This document shows, piece after piece, positions 27,170 through 35,967 of a stretch of 64,000 nt of DNA. Each line of letters starts with the position of its first letter. Position 1 is the first letter of the stretch. Source of the DNA: CADEFX01 sp963806735 (GTDB lineage Bacteria > Pseudomonadota > Alphaproteobacteria > Rhizobiales > Hyphomicrobiaceae). The DNA is taken from contig CAWEBE010000024.1 of the NCBI GenBank assembly GCA_963806735.1, forward strand, positions 62,001 through 126,000, in the 5' to 3' direction. The notes beneath the pieces were generated by a model, which saw nothing but the letters and a program-made list of their open reading frames with translations, was not told the origin of the DNA and made no database searches. The position numbers and the translations under genes were made by a program.

Positions 27170-28390
27170 TCACGCGTCAGCATACATGCGGCCGGGGTTG
27201 AGAATGCCGGCCGGATCGAATACCGCCTTGATGCCGCGGCTGATCTCCGCGAGGCTCGGCTCCAGCGGCTGAAACACCTCGACACCTGCGCGTACCGGCG
27301 GCTCGGCACGGATGAGCGTCGCATGCCCGCCGTGCGCGGCCATGACGCGGCGGATGTCGGCGGCGCCCGCATCGGCGGCGGGCAGAACCTCGGCCCAGAC
27401 GAGGCCGCCCGACCAGTCATAGAACGCTCGGCAGTCCATATAGCGCGTGATGGCGGCAACGACCTTCGGTCCGGAGCGCGGCGCCGTCGAGATGCGCCAG
27501 ACCGGCGCGTCGCTCTGCTGCAGGATGGAGAGCTGCCGCAGCTCGTCCCAGAACGCCAGCGAGCCCGTGTGATCAAGCTGGTGCACCTCGCCGTAGGGCT
27601 TCAGCGTGTCCTTGAGGCGGCCCGTGCGATACGCAACGGAACGGGAGAAATTCTCTACCCTGATCGCGGTCACGGACTTCTGCTGCGCGCGCGTGGAAGC
27701 ATGCCAGAGGCGGGCTGCCAACGTCTGCTGCAGATGCACCGCGCCCGACACCTCGTAGGGCGTCGCCATGGCCGTGCACAGCGCCTCGACTGCGATCTCG
27801 TCCTCGAGCCCGAACAGCACCAGAGTGCCGGTCTCTTCCGGCACCGGCATCAGCTTGAAGGTGACTTCCGTCAGCACGGCCAGCGTGCCCCAGCTTCCCG
27901 ACAGGCCGCGCGTCAGATCATACCCCGTGACATTCTTCATGACCCGGCCGCCGGCCCGGAACGGCTGGCCCGCACCCGTCACGGCCTGCAGGCCCAGCGC
28001 ATGGTCACGCACCCCGCCGCCGGCAACACGCCGTGCACCAGAAAGATTGGTGGCGAGCAGCGCGCCCATGGTGACATGACCGGGCTCCACGCCTAGCACA
28101 GGGCCAAGGTCGATCGGCTCGAAGGCCAGCATCTGCCCCTGCCCGGCCAGCTCTTCCTCCACGCGCGTCAGTAGCGTGCCAGCCCGCGCCGACAGCACCA
28201 GCTCCGTCGGCTCATAGAGCGATATGCCCGTCATGGAGCTCGTGGTCAGCGACAGTGCGGCCTGCGCCGGCCTGCCGACGGCGCGTTTGGAGCCCGAGCC
28301 CATGACCTCGACGGGACTACCGCTTCCGCTCGCTTCGGTCAGGATGCGTTGCAGCTCCTGCTCGGTGGCCGGTCTCACGAGGTCTTGCAC
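27170..28390 (-). CDS. glcE: Glycolate oxidase FAD-binding subunit
   Basis: 406 residues. It carries the FAD_binding_4 motifs: VEVMGSGSKRAVGRP, VLGVEPGHVTMGALLATNLSG and GGRVMKNVTGYDLTRGLSGSWG, and ends with the family-typical VFDPAGILNPGRM. The start is a GTG at 28390 whose first base pairs with the first C of an adjoining CTAG repeat end; no clear ribosome binding site lies upstream because that DNA is repeat. The repeat pair separates glcE from glcD by about 170 bp, so expression may depend on readthrough across two hairpins. Confidence 0.92.
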   Translation of the reverse strand: MQDLVRPATEQELQRILTEASGSGSPVEVMGSGSKRAVGRPAQAALSLTTSSMTGISLYEPTELVLSARAGTLLTRVEEELAGQGQMLAFEPIDLGPVLGVEPGHVTMGALLATNLSGARRVAGGGVRDHALGLQAVTGAGQPFRAGGRVMKNVTGYDLTRGLSGSWGTLAVLTEVTFKLMPVPEETGTLVLFGLEDEIAVEALCTAMATPYEVSGAVHLQQTLAARLWHASTRAQQKSVTAIRVENFSRSVAYRTGRLKDTLKPYGEVHQLDHTGSLAFWDELRQLSILQQSDAPVWRISTAPRSGPKVVAAITRYMDCRAFYDWSGGLVWAEVLPAADAGAADIRRVMAAHGGHATLIRAEPPVRAGVEVFQPLEPSLAEISRGIKAVFDPAGILNPGRMYADA

Positions 28391-28467
28391 TAGTGTCCCG
28401 ATTCCGAAGTTCGCCTGTATTCGCGGCTAGGTCCCGGAGCGAGCCTCGGAATCATAAGGGACACTAA
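28390..28467. repeat. Family C palindromic repeat, copy 1
   Basis: A 78-bp element with arms CTAGTGTCCCGATTCCGA and TCGGAATCATAAGGGACACTAA around a variable centre. A second copy is at 45444. In both places a family B repeat follows after 13 bp. It starts at the glcE start codon. Confidence 0.85.
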
Positions 28468-28480
28468 AATCAGAGACTTG

Positions 28481-28556
28481 CTAGTGTGATTCAGATCGAG
28501 AAATTCGCTCGGAACCGAGCCGCTTGATGGAGCGAATTTCTCGATCATCACACTAG
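28481..28556. repeat. Family B palindromic repeat, copy 1
   Basis: A 76-bp element starting CTAGTGTGATTCAGATCGAG and ending TCTCGATCATCACACTAG. The arms GAGAAATTCGCTC and GAGCGAATTTCTC can pair. It lies between glcD and glcE, directly after a family C element. Confidence 0.88.
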
Positions 28557-28563
28557 ACCTCCT

Positions 28564-30010
28564 TCAGGCCGCCGTTGCGGCCTCGCGGCCGTCGAGTGGA
28601 AAGACCTTGGCGGGGTTGAGCAGCCACTGCGGGTCGAACACGGTCTTGATGCGCATCTGCAGCGCAAGCTCCCCAGGGGTGAACTGCACCGGCATGAGAT
28701 CGCGCTTCTCCATGCCGACGCCATGCTCGCCAGTGAGGCAGCCGCCTACCTCCACGCACAGTTTCAGGATCTCCGCACCGCAGCGCTCCGCCTGCTCCAG
28801 CTCGCCCGGCTTGTTGGCGTCGTAGAGGATCAGCGGATGCAGATTTCCATCCCCAGCATGGAAGATGTTGGCGACCCTGAGGCCGTGCTGCTTGCAGATC
28901 GACGTGATCCGGACCAGAACCTCCGGCAGGCGGCCGAGCGGGATGGTGCCGTCCATGCAGAAATAGTCCGCGATCCGGCCGATGGCGCCGAAGGCCGACT
29001 TGCGGCCTTTCCAGATGGCAGCGCTTTGCGCCTCGCTTTCACTAATACGCACGACCATGGGGTTGTGCCGACGGGCGATCTCAACAATGCGGGCCAACAG
29101 ATCGGATATCTCCTCGGCCGAGCCCTCAACCTCGACGATCAGCAGGGCCTCGACGTTGAGCGGATAGCCAGCCTTGGCGAAGGCCTCGCAGACTTCGATG
29201 GCGGGTTTGTCCATGAACTCGATGGCAACCGGAATGATACCGGACGCAATGATGGCCGAGACGCACCTGCCAGCCGTCTCGCTTGAGTTCAAACCCGAGC
29301 AGCATGGGCCGCGCCGCTTCCGCCGCGCGCAGAATGCGCACCGTCGCCTCGGTGACGATGCCGAACTGGCCTTCCGATCCGACCAGCAGCCCGAGCAGGT
29401 CGTAGCCCGGCTGATCGAGATGGCGCCCACCAATCTCGATGATGCGGCCGTCCATCAGCACCATCTTCACGCCGAGAACATTGTTGGTGGTGACGCCGTA
29501 TTTCAGGCAATGCGCGCCACCCGAGTTCATGGCGATGTTGCCGGCCAGCGTGCAGGCGAGCTGGCTGGAGGGGTCGGGCGCGTAAAAGAAGCCGTTCGGC
29601 TGCACAGCAGCGGTGATGCCGAGATTGGTGATGCCGGCCTCGACCCGCGCGGTACGATTGAGATAATCCACCTCCAGCACGCGGTTCATCTTGGAAACAC
29701 CGATGACCACCGCGTCCTCAGCCGGAATTGCGCCCCCGGAGAGGGACGTACCCGCGCCGCGAGCGACGACCTTGATGCCGTGCTCGTGGCAGTAGCGCAG
29801 CGCCTTTGCAACCTCCTCGGTCGTGCGCGGCAGCACCACGACGAGCGGCATGGCACGATATGCTGACAGCCCGTCGGTATCGAAGGCGCGCCGGCCATCC
29901 TCGTCGGCGATCACCGCCGTGCTGCCCAGCAGGCGGGAAAGGTCCTTGGCGATGGCCTCCCGCCGGGAGACTACGCGCCGGTCTGGTTCCGGCATTGCGA
30001 TCGTCGACAC
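28564..30010 (-). pseudogene. glcD: Glycolate oxidase FAD subunit GlcD, split by an apparent 1-nt frameshift
   Basis: Two overlapping frames together give a full GlcD of about 481 residues, close to the family length. The first (GTG 30010, with AAGGA 8 bp before it) reads well up to RPMLLGFE; it contains VARGAGTSLSGGAIP and PDPSSQLACTLAGNIA, the FAD-binding parts. The second reads well from SSETAGRCVSAIIASG to the end, including NIFHAGDGNLHP and CLTGEHGVGMEKRDLM. The switch lies at about 29283-29291 and needs one base to be skipped (an extra base near 29287). All catalytic motifs are intact and glcE and glcF are whole, so a sequencing error or a very recent mutation is more likely than an old pseudogene. 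Confidence 0.85.
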
Positions 30011-30319
30011 GTCGCAGTTCCTTCTCTCGCTCGATTACCCGCACGCAAGGTCAAGCCGCGTGGGTAACAGTTTCGTCATCCACTATAGCGCAAACGGACC
30101 GGCCAATCGATACAGCGCCCCACAGTTGCTATTTGGCTAGTGTCCTTCAGATCGAGAAATTCGGTAAGGGCAGAGCTGCGAACACCGGCAGAATTCTCGA
30201 TCATCACACTAGAGCCGGCCGGCTGCTGCACTTGGTCGCGCCGCGCCGGCGTCGGCTTCCGCCGGCGACCTGCAGATGCCAGATGACATCGTGCGCCGCA
30301 ACGCCACAAGGAGCTGTGG
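30011..30319. other. Intergenic gap between glcD and the cytochrome c gene
   Basis: A 309-bp divergent intergenic region that must hold the glcD and cytochrome promoters. The only clear structure is the family B repeat at 30137-30212. I do not see convincing -35/-10 pairs or operators. Confidence 0.5.
30137..30212. repeat. Family B palindromic repeat, copy 2
   Basis: A 76-bp element starting CTAGTGTCCTTCAGATCGAG and ending TCTCGATCATCACACTAG. The left end carries CTAGTGTCC, as in family C, whereas other B copies read CTAGTGTGA; it may be a B/C hybrid. The centre is more diverged than in other copies. Confidence 0.85.
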
Positions 30320-30712
30320 ATGAAGTCGATCATGAAAGCGGGGACTGCCGCACTGCTGGTTGCCGCGACACTCGGACCTGCGCTCGCGGCCGACGCCAGC
30401 GTCGAGAACGGTGAGGAGGTGTTCAAGAAATGCCGCGCCTGCCACGACGTCGGCCCGGATGCGCGGAACAAGGTCGGCCCGTTGCTCAACAACCTGTTCG
30501 GCCGCAAGGCCGGGACCATCGAAGGCTTCAGCTACACCGATGCCAACCGCAAGGCCGGCGAAAACGGCTGGGTTTGGACCGAAGACAACATGCTGGCCTA
30601 CCTCCAGAACCCGCGCGAGGCCATGCCGGGCAACAAGATGGCCTTCGCCGGCCTGAGCGACGAGCAGGACCGCAAGGATCTGATTGCCTATCTCAAGACC
30701 TTCTCCAAATAG
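30320..30712 (+). CDS. Class I cytochrome c (c2 type)
   Basis: 130 residues. A Sec signal peptide ends near residue 24 (GPALAADA). The haem-binding motif CRACH is at residues 38-42 and the sixth ligand is probably Met107 in PGNKMAF. The sequence GPLLNNLFGRKAGTIEGF is typical of mitochondrial-like cytochromes c2, which shuttle electrons in the periplasm between the bc1 complex and oxidases or dehydrogenases. AAGGAG lies near the ATG. It is a single gene, divergent from glcD. Confidence 0.93.
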   Translation: MKSIMKAGTAALLVAATLGPALAADASVENGEEVFKKCRACHDVGPDARNKVGPLLNNLFGRKAGTIEGFSYTDANRKAGENGWVWTEDNMLAYLQNPREAMPGNKMAFAGLSDEQDRKDLIAYLKTFSK

Positions 30713-30863
30713 CCGCCGATGGACGGCCTTGCCAGGCGTGGTGGAAGGAAACCGCCTCGCCCCAGAAGCATTCAGCGGGCCTCGGTGAACCGATCGCACT
30801 CTCATGGGATGATCGAGAAGTGCGCGTCCGCGCGCTGGGCAGGGTGGTCGCACGCAAATGCCC

Positions 30864-31646
30864 TCAAGGCAGCCGGGTGAAGCGGACGAGCTCGGATCCG
30901 CCGGCGTCGAAGAATTTCAGGCTCGGTCCGTCTATGCTGAATTCGCGCGTCAAGTCGAGCGCGTGCAGGAACTTGGTTTCCTGGTCCATGACCGCCGGTG
31001 GGCACATCTTGCGCGTGGCTGCGATGACACCAAATGCCAGGCTGCGGCCGTCGACCTGGACCGCGCCGCGCAGGATGTTGCAGCCGCCCGAGCCACTCAG
31101 CTCGCCGGCCGCGCTGATGCTGATCCTCGATTGCACGTTGTCAACGGCGCCCCGGCCGGCGATGTCCTCCACCACCCATATATGGCCCGCGAGGGCTTCG
31201 CCGCTCGCCTCCGCCCCGCCTTGGGAAACAGAGGTGAGCTGGATGCGCACGGTGCTTGGATTGCCCTGCGTCAGCACACGGGGCAGATCGGCGGTGATGA
31301 AAAGTAACCGCCCCTCGGCCACTATGCTGGCCCTGACGGCGTAGCTGCGGTGTGGATCGATCTCCGGATCGGCAAAATGGATCTCGAATGGAATTGGTAC
31401 TTGCCGCCGTGGCCTGATCTGGAGCGCCGCGATCAGCTCCCCTGGTCTATCGGCTCGCGTGACGTCCAGCAGGGTCACCTCCACGACGGCGTCCGCAGGT
31501 AGTGCTATTCGCTCTCGATAGAACACCTCGCCGCGAACAACTCCGGCTTTGGCGGGCAGAGCGGCCCACGCGGCCAGCGCCAGCGTTGCAAACATGGCTG
31601 CACAGATGCGCCGTGTCACGGCCGAGCCCCATCGCGCCGCCCCCAC
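30864..31646 (-). CDS. Secreted YbaY-domain plus META-domain protein
   Basis: 260 residues from GTG 31646; a GTG at 31619 is an alternative. A signal peptide (ATLALAAWAALPAKA) precedes a YbaY-like beta domain at about 35-140 (VVRGEVFYRERIALPADA, PFEIHFADPEID, RSYAVRASI) and a META/HslJ-like domain at about 155-258 (LAGHIWVVEDI, GSGGCNILRG, TRKMCPPAVMDQETKFLHAL). The cysteine pair in GGCN and KMCPP is usual in META domains. No lipobox cysteine is visible, so it is probably periplasmic. Such proteins are linked to envelope stress, but no reaction is known. Same strand as dapE but transcribed after it with a 30-bp gap. Confidence 0.75.
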   Translation of the reverse strand: MGAARWGSAVTRRICAAMFATLALAAWAALPAKAGVVRGEVFYRERIALPADAVVEVTLLDVTRADRPGELIAALQIRPRRQVPIPFEIHFADPEIDPHRSYAVRASIVAEGRLLFITADLPRVLTQGNPSTVRIQLTSVSQGGAEASGEALAGHIWVVEDIAGRGAVDNVQSRISISAAGELSGSGGCNILRGAVQVDGRSLAFGVIAATRKMCPPAVMDQETKFLHALDLTREFSIDGPSLKFFDAGGSELVRFTRLP

Positions 31647-31676
31647 ATCTCTACCTGAGGCCGGTGACGCGGCAAT

Positions 31677-32852
31677 CTATCCGGTCGTGAAGAATTGCGC
31701 GAGGAACCGCTCGTAGATGGCGGTCAGGGTTTCCAGATCCGAAAGGCTCACGCGCTCGTCGATGGCATGAATGGTCGCGTTGACGAGGCCAAACTCGATC
31801 ACGGGACAATAGGACTGAATGAAGCGGGCATCAGAGGTGCCGCCGCTGGTGGTGAGCGCCGGCGTGCGCCCGGTAACATCCCGCACGGCGCGCAGCATGG
31901 TGTCGACCAGCGGCCCGGGTTTGGTCAGAAACACCTCACCGGTGCCCGAAAAACTCAGCTCGTAGCGTGCACCCATCTCCGTCGCTGCCGCGGCGCACTG
32001 CTCACGCACCCAGGCTTCAACCTTGGGCCTACGCCACAGGTCGTTGTAGCGGATGTTGAACTTGGCACGCGCCTCGGCCGGGATGACGTTTGTGGCCGTG
32101 TTGGGTGTCGAGATCACTGTGAACTGCAGGCTCGACGGCTCGAAGTCGGGCGTACCCGCATCCAGCGGCGTCGATGACAGACGCTCGATGAGGCGGGCGA
32201 TCTTCGGCACCGGATTGTCGGCCATGCGCGGATAGGCAACGTGGCCCTGTCGCCCCGAGACGATCAGCTCACCATTGAGCGAGCCACGCCGGCCGATCTT
32301 GATCTCGTCGCCCAGCGCCGTCGGGTTCGACGGCTCGCCGACGATGGCGGCATCCAGCCTCTCGCCGCGCGCCGCCATCCAGTCCAGCACCTTCATAGTG
32401 CCGTTGATGGAGGGCCCCTCCTCGTCGCCGGTAATAAGGAAACTGATAGAGCCGGGGATCTTGCCGCCGGTGCGTGTAAGGTGCCGGAGCGTGGCAGCAA
32501 GGAAGCAGGCGATACCGCCCTTCATGTCGACGGCGCCGCGGCCATACAGCATGCCGTCGCGGACCTCGCCGCCGAACGGCGGGCACGTCCAGACTGCGGC
32601 GGCGCCCGGCGGCACCACGTCCGTATGGCCGGCGAAACAGAGGTGCGGAGCTGCCGTCCCGATGCGGGCGCAGAGGTTGTCGACGTCGGGCGTGCCAGTT
32701 TCCGTCATGACGAGGCGGTGGCAGACAAACCCCGCCGGCTCGAGAATGCTCTCGATGAGGCTCAACGCACCGGCCTCGGCCGGCGTCACCGAGGGGCAGC
32801 GGATCAGCGCCTGCGTTAACTCGGTGGGATTGCGCGCATCGAGGCCGCTCAT
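31677..32852 (-). CDS. dapE: Succinyl-diaminopimelate desuccinylase
   Basis: About 391 residues from ATG 32852, which overlaps the previous gene's stop by 4 bp. A zinc peptidase of the M20 family that releases LL-diaminopimelate from its N-succinyl derivative in lysine and peptidoglycan synthesis. Metal ligands are seen in FAGHTDVVPPG, GRGAVDMKGG, TGDEEGPSINGT and NATIHAIDERV. The DapE-specific C-terminal block TSGGTSDARFIQ is present. It follows dapD and a small membrane protein gene on the same strand, forming a probable dapD-X-dapE unit. Confidence 0.95.
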   Translation of the reverse strand: MSGLDARNPTELTQALIRCPSVTPAEAGALSLIESILEPAGFVCHRLVMTETGTPDVDNLCARIGTAAPHLCFAGHTDVVPPGAAAVWTCPPFGGEVRDGMLYGRGAVDMKGGIACFLAATLRHLTRTGGKIPGSISFLITGDEEGPSINGTMKVLDWMAARGERLDAAIVGEPSNPTALGDEIKIGRRGSLNGELIVSGRQGHVAYPRMADNPVPKIARLIERLSSTPLDAGTPDFEPSSLQFTVISTPNTATNVIPAEARAKFNIRYNDLWRRPKVEAWVREQCAAAATEMGARYELSFSGTGEVFLTKPGPLVDTMLRAVRDVTGRTPALTTSGGTSDARFIQSYCPVIEFGLVNATIHAIDERVSLSDLETLTAIYERFLAQFFTTG

Positions 32853-33634
32853 AGAATGCGCACCGATGACGAGGCTGCGGCTCGCGCGGTTGCTGCGGGA
32901 CTCTCCGCCGCCGCCCTTGCCTGCGAAGCAGGTGCTTGCGGCTCGCGATGGCGCTCGACGATATTGATCTTCTGCCAGATCTTCTGCGACAGGTTGGTGG
33001 TCAGGCGCTCCAACTCGTTGACCGCATCGATCACCTGCGGATTTGAAGCACTCTGCGCATAGAGGGCCGCCACCTTGCTCGACAGCGAGAGCATCTCCGA
33101 GCAGTAGTCGAGGTAACGCACGAGATCGGAGGCGTTGGTGATGCGCTTGGGCGATGAGGCCGTATCGCCGCCGGGATGCAGGACGCCGCCCGGGTCCTTC
33201 GTCAACTGATGCATATCGATGACGTGCACGATCGAGCGCAGCTGGTGCAAGTCTGCCATTGCGGCATCCCGCCTGGCACGGCCCTCCAGCGTGGTGAGAA
33301 ACAGCACGGCGGCGCCGACCACGATCAGGAGGTTCACCGCCGCATCGATACCCTGCATCATGCCGAACAGCTCGGTGTTGGCGCTGTAATCCTTGACGAG
33401 GCGCGTGACGTAGATCAGGGCCGCGATACCGGCCAAGACCACAAGTGCGCTGATGGAGCGCAACGTCAGATTCGGGCGCGCCAGCTTGGCCGTCCTCGTC
33501 CGGCTCTCGCCGGCAACTGCGATCAGCTCGGCGCATACCCGGGCCAAGCCGGCGCCCGGGAACCGCTCCGAGATGCGCCGCTCGAGTTGCTCGAGCGTGG
33601 CCACGATCTTGTCGGGATCGAGCGTTCGATACAT
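32849..33634 (-). CDS. Two-helix membrane protein of unknown function in the dap unit
   Basis: 261 residues that I do not recognise. An acidic/basic N-terminal region is followed by hydrophobic segments at about 59-77 and 97-116, then a soluble helical C-terminal part (LVRYLDYCSEMLSLSSKVAALY) and an Ala/Ser/Pro-rich tail. It sits 32 bp after dapD and its stop overlaps the dapE start by 4 bp (ATGA), so it is almost certainly co-translated with dapE. Location suggests an envelope or cell-wall link, but the sequence gives no enzymatic motif. Confidence 0.7.
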   Translation of the reverse strand: MYRTLDPDKIVATLEQLERRISERFPGAGLARVCAELIAVAGESRTRTAKLARPNLTLRSISALVVLAGIAALIYVTRLVKDYSANTELFGMMQGIDAAVNLLIVVGAAVLFLTTLEGRARRDAAMADLHQLRSIVHVIDMHQLTKDPGGVLHPGGDTASSPKRITNASDLVRYLDYCSEMLSLSSKVAALYAQSASNPQVIDAVNELERLTTNLSQKIWQKINIVERHREPQAPASQARAAAESPAATARAAASSSVRIL

Positions 33635-33666
33635 CGGGCCAATCCGCGATCGCCGGAAAAATTAGT

Positions 33667-34509
33667 CTAGTCGCGCAGCAGCTCGTTGATCGCCGTCTTA
33701 CTCCGCGTCTGCGCATCGACGGTCTTCACGATCACGGCGCAGTAGAGCGAGGGACCGGGTGAGCCGTCGGGCAGCGGCTTGCCGGGCAAGGCGCCCGACA
33801 CGACGACGGAGTACGGCGGCACCTTGCCGACGTGGACCTTGCCCGTGGCGCGATCGACGACCTTGGTCGAGGAGCTGATGAACGTGCCCATGGCCAGCAC
33901 CGCGCCCTCGCCGACGACCACGCCCTCGACCACCTCCGAGCGCGCGCCGATGAAGCAATTGTCCTCGATGATGGTGGGGTTGGCCTGCAGCGGCTCCAGC
34001 ACGCCGCCGATGCCCACGCCTCCCGACAGGTGCACATTCTTGCCGATCTGCGCGCACGAGCCAACCGTGGCCCACGTATCGACCATGGTGCCGGTGTCGA
34101 CATAGGCGCCGAGGTTCACGAACGACGGCATCAGCACGACGCTCGGGGCGATATAAGCGGAGTGGCGCACCACGGCCCCGGGGACCGCGCGAAAGCCGGC
34201 GTCACGGAAACGGTTGTCGCCCCAGCCGTCAAATTTCGACGGCACTTTGTCCCACCAGGAGGCCCCACCGGGTGCGCCTGAGATGAGCCCCATGTCGTTT
34301 AGGCGAAACGATAGCAGCACCGCCTTCTTCAGCCACTGGTTGACGACCCACTCGGCGCCCTTCTTCTCGGCGACGCGTGCCTGCCCCTTGTCGAGCAGCT
34401 CGAGCGCGGTCTCGATGGCCTCGCGCACCTCGCCTTTGGTTTGCGCACTGATGGCGTCGCGCTTGTCCCAGGCCGTTTCAATGGTCGATTGCAGACTGGC
34501 GTTGGACAT
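33667..34509 (-). CDS. dapD: Tetrahydrodipicolinate N-succinyltransferase
   Basis: About 280 residues from ATG 34509 (MSNASLQSTIETAWDKRD). It transfers succinyl from succinyl-CoA to tetrahydrodipicolinate in the succinylase branch of lysine synthesis. A left-handed beta helix is visible as repeated hexapeptides (IAPSVVLMPSFVNLGAYV, NVHLSGGVGIGG, NCFIGARSEVVEGVVVGEGAVLAMG). It is the first gene of a dapD - membrane protein - dapE unit. Acts as a cytoplasmic trimer in the family. Confidence 0.95.
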   Translation of the reverse strand: MSNASLQSTIETAWDKRDAISAQTKGEVREAIETALELLDKGQARVAEKKGAEWVVNQWLKKAVLLSFRLNDMGLISGAPGGASWWDKVPSKFDGWGDNRFRDAGFRAVPGAVVRHSAYIAPSVVLMPSFVNLGAYVDTGTMVDTWATVGSCAQIGKNVHLSGGVGIGGVLEPLQANPTIIEDNCFIGARSEVVEGVVVGEGAVLAMGTFISSSTKVVDRATGKVHVGKVPPYSVVVSGALPGKPLPDGSPGPSLYCAVIVKTVDAQTRSKTAINELLRD

Positions 34510-34603
34510 CGGCTGTAGATCTCCGTGCGGCAAAGCTCCCGTTGCTCGGGGTTGTCGCGTGGCGACGCTAACGTGTCAACAGATGCACCCTTCTCGGCAC
34601 AAG

Positions 34604-35950
34604 TCAGTGCAGCTTGACCTGCGGCTCCGTTCTCCGCGTCAGCATGCGCGACAGCGTATCGAGCACGACCTTCCACAGGCCGTGCAGCGCCATCTCGTGC
34701 ATTTTGTAGAGCGACCGGTACATGAACCTGGCGAACAAACCCTCGATGAACAGGTTCTTGCCCGAGATGAAGCCCATCAGGCTGCCGACGGTGCTGTATT
34801 CGCCGAGCGATACCAGCGAGCCGAAATCCTTGTAGCGGAACGGCTCGAGCGGCCGGCCATCGCGCATGCGCAGGATCTGGCGATAGAGATGTGTCGCCTG
34901 CTGGTGGGCGGCCTGGGCACGTGGCGGGATGGGGCGTTGCGCGTCGCGTGGAACGAGATATGCGCAGTCGCCGATGGCGAATATGCGCTCGTCGCGCGTC
35001 GTCTGCAGGGTTGGCGTAACAATGAGCTGGCTGGATCGGCTGGCCTCGAGCCCATCGAGGTTGCGCAGCATAGCAGGACCCTGCACGCCGGCCGACCAGA
35101 CGACCAGCTCGGAAGGAATGAAGTCGCTTCCGGCGAGCACCACGCCGTCCGCACGCACCTCGGTCACGCGCGCGCCTGTGCGCACATCGACACCGAGGCC
35201 GCTGAGGATATTCATGGTCGCCTCGGCGATCCGCTCCGGAAGGGCAGGAAGGATGCGATCGGCGGCCTCGATCAGGGTGATCTTGATGTCCTTGTCCGGA
35301 TCGATGCGATCGAGACCGTAGGCGACAACGCCGCGCGCTGTGCGATGCAGCTCCGCGGACAGCTCGGCGCCAGTGGCACCAGCGCCGACGATGGCAACAT
35401 GGAGCTGCCCCGGCCGGATCGGCTCCGTTTGTGTATGGGCGCGAATGCACGCGTTGACCAACCGGCGATTGAAGCGCTTGGCCTCCTCGGCGGTATCGAG
35501 CGTGATTGCGTACTCCTTCACGCCGGGCGTGCCGAAATCGTTGCTTTCGCTGCCGATGGCGAGCACCAGCATGTCGTAGGGGATCGACCGCTGCGATGTG
35601 ATGAGACGCTGCTCGTCGTCGTAGGTGGCGGCCAGATGCACCTGCCGAGCAGTGCGATCGAGCCCGATCATTTCGCCGAAACGGAAGCGGAAGCCGTGCC
35701 AGTAGGCCTGCGCCAGATAATCGAGCTCGTGGCGACCGGTGTCCATGCTGCCGGCCGCGATCTCGTGCAGCAGCGGCTTCCAAATGTGCGTGCGTGATTT
35801 CTCGATCAGCGCAACGTCGGCCTTGTTGCGTCGCCCGAGCTTGTTGCCGAGACGCGTCACGAGCTCGAGGCCGCCGGCGCCGCCGCCGACGACCACGATT
35901 TCGGGCCTATTGCCCAGGTGCAGCGACGGCAAGCTCGACTGCGGGTCCAT
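34604..35950 (-). CDS. Type II NADH dehydrogenase-like flavoprotein
   Basis: About 448 residues from ATG 35950, with GGGAAAG upstream. It has two Rossmann motifs: VVVGGGAGGLELVTRLG at the start for FAD and VAIVGAGATGAELSAELH for NADH, plus FAIGDCAY near residue 310, the usual FAD-ribityl block. The C-terminal region, GLWKVVLDTLSRML, looks amphipathic, as needed for peripheral membrane attachment in NDH-2. These enzymes oxidise NADH and reduce quinone without pumping protons. A family A repeat lies 17 bp upstream of the start codon, so transcription must begin within or beyond it. Confidence 0.88.
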   Translation of the reverse strand: MDPQSSLPSLHLGNRPEIVVVGGGAGGLELVTRLGNKLGRRNKADVALIEKSRTHIWKPLLHEIAAGSMDTGRHELDYLAQAYWHGFRFRFGEMIGLDRTARQVHLAATYDDEQRLITSQRSIPYDMLVLAIGSESNDFGTPGVKEYAITLDTAEEAKRFNRRLVNACIRAHTQTEPIRPGQLHVAIVGAGATGAELSAELHRTARGVVAYGLDRIDPDKDIKITLIEAADRILPALPERIAEATMNILSGLGVDVRTGARVTEVRADGVVLAGSDFIPSELVVWSAGVQGPAMLRNLDGLEASRSSQLIVTPTLQTTRDERIFAIGDCAYLVPRDAQRPIPPRAQAAHQQATHLYRQILRMRDGRPLEPFRYKDFGSLVSLGEYSTVGSLMGFISGKNLFIEGLFARFMYRSLYKMHEMALHGLWKVVLDTLSRMLTRRTEPQVKLH

Positions 35951-35967
35951 GGCACACACTTTCCCGG

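Noticed and set aside
25871..28096. A 741-codon open frame on the plus strand opposite glcF and glcE
   Set aside because: It is antisense to two well-supported genes; its protein is Arg/His/Ala-rich with no domain, as GC-rich antisense frames often are.
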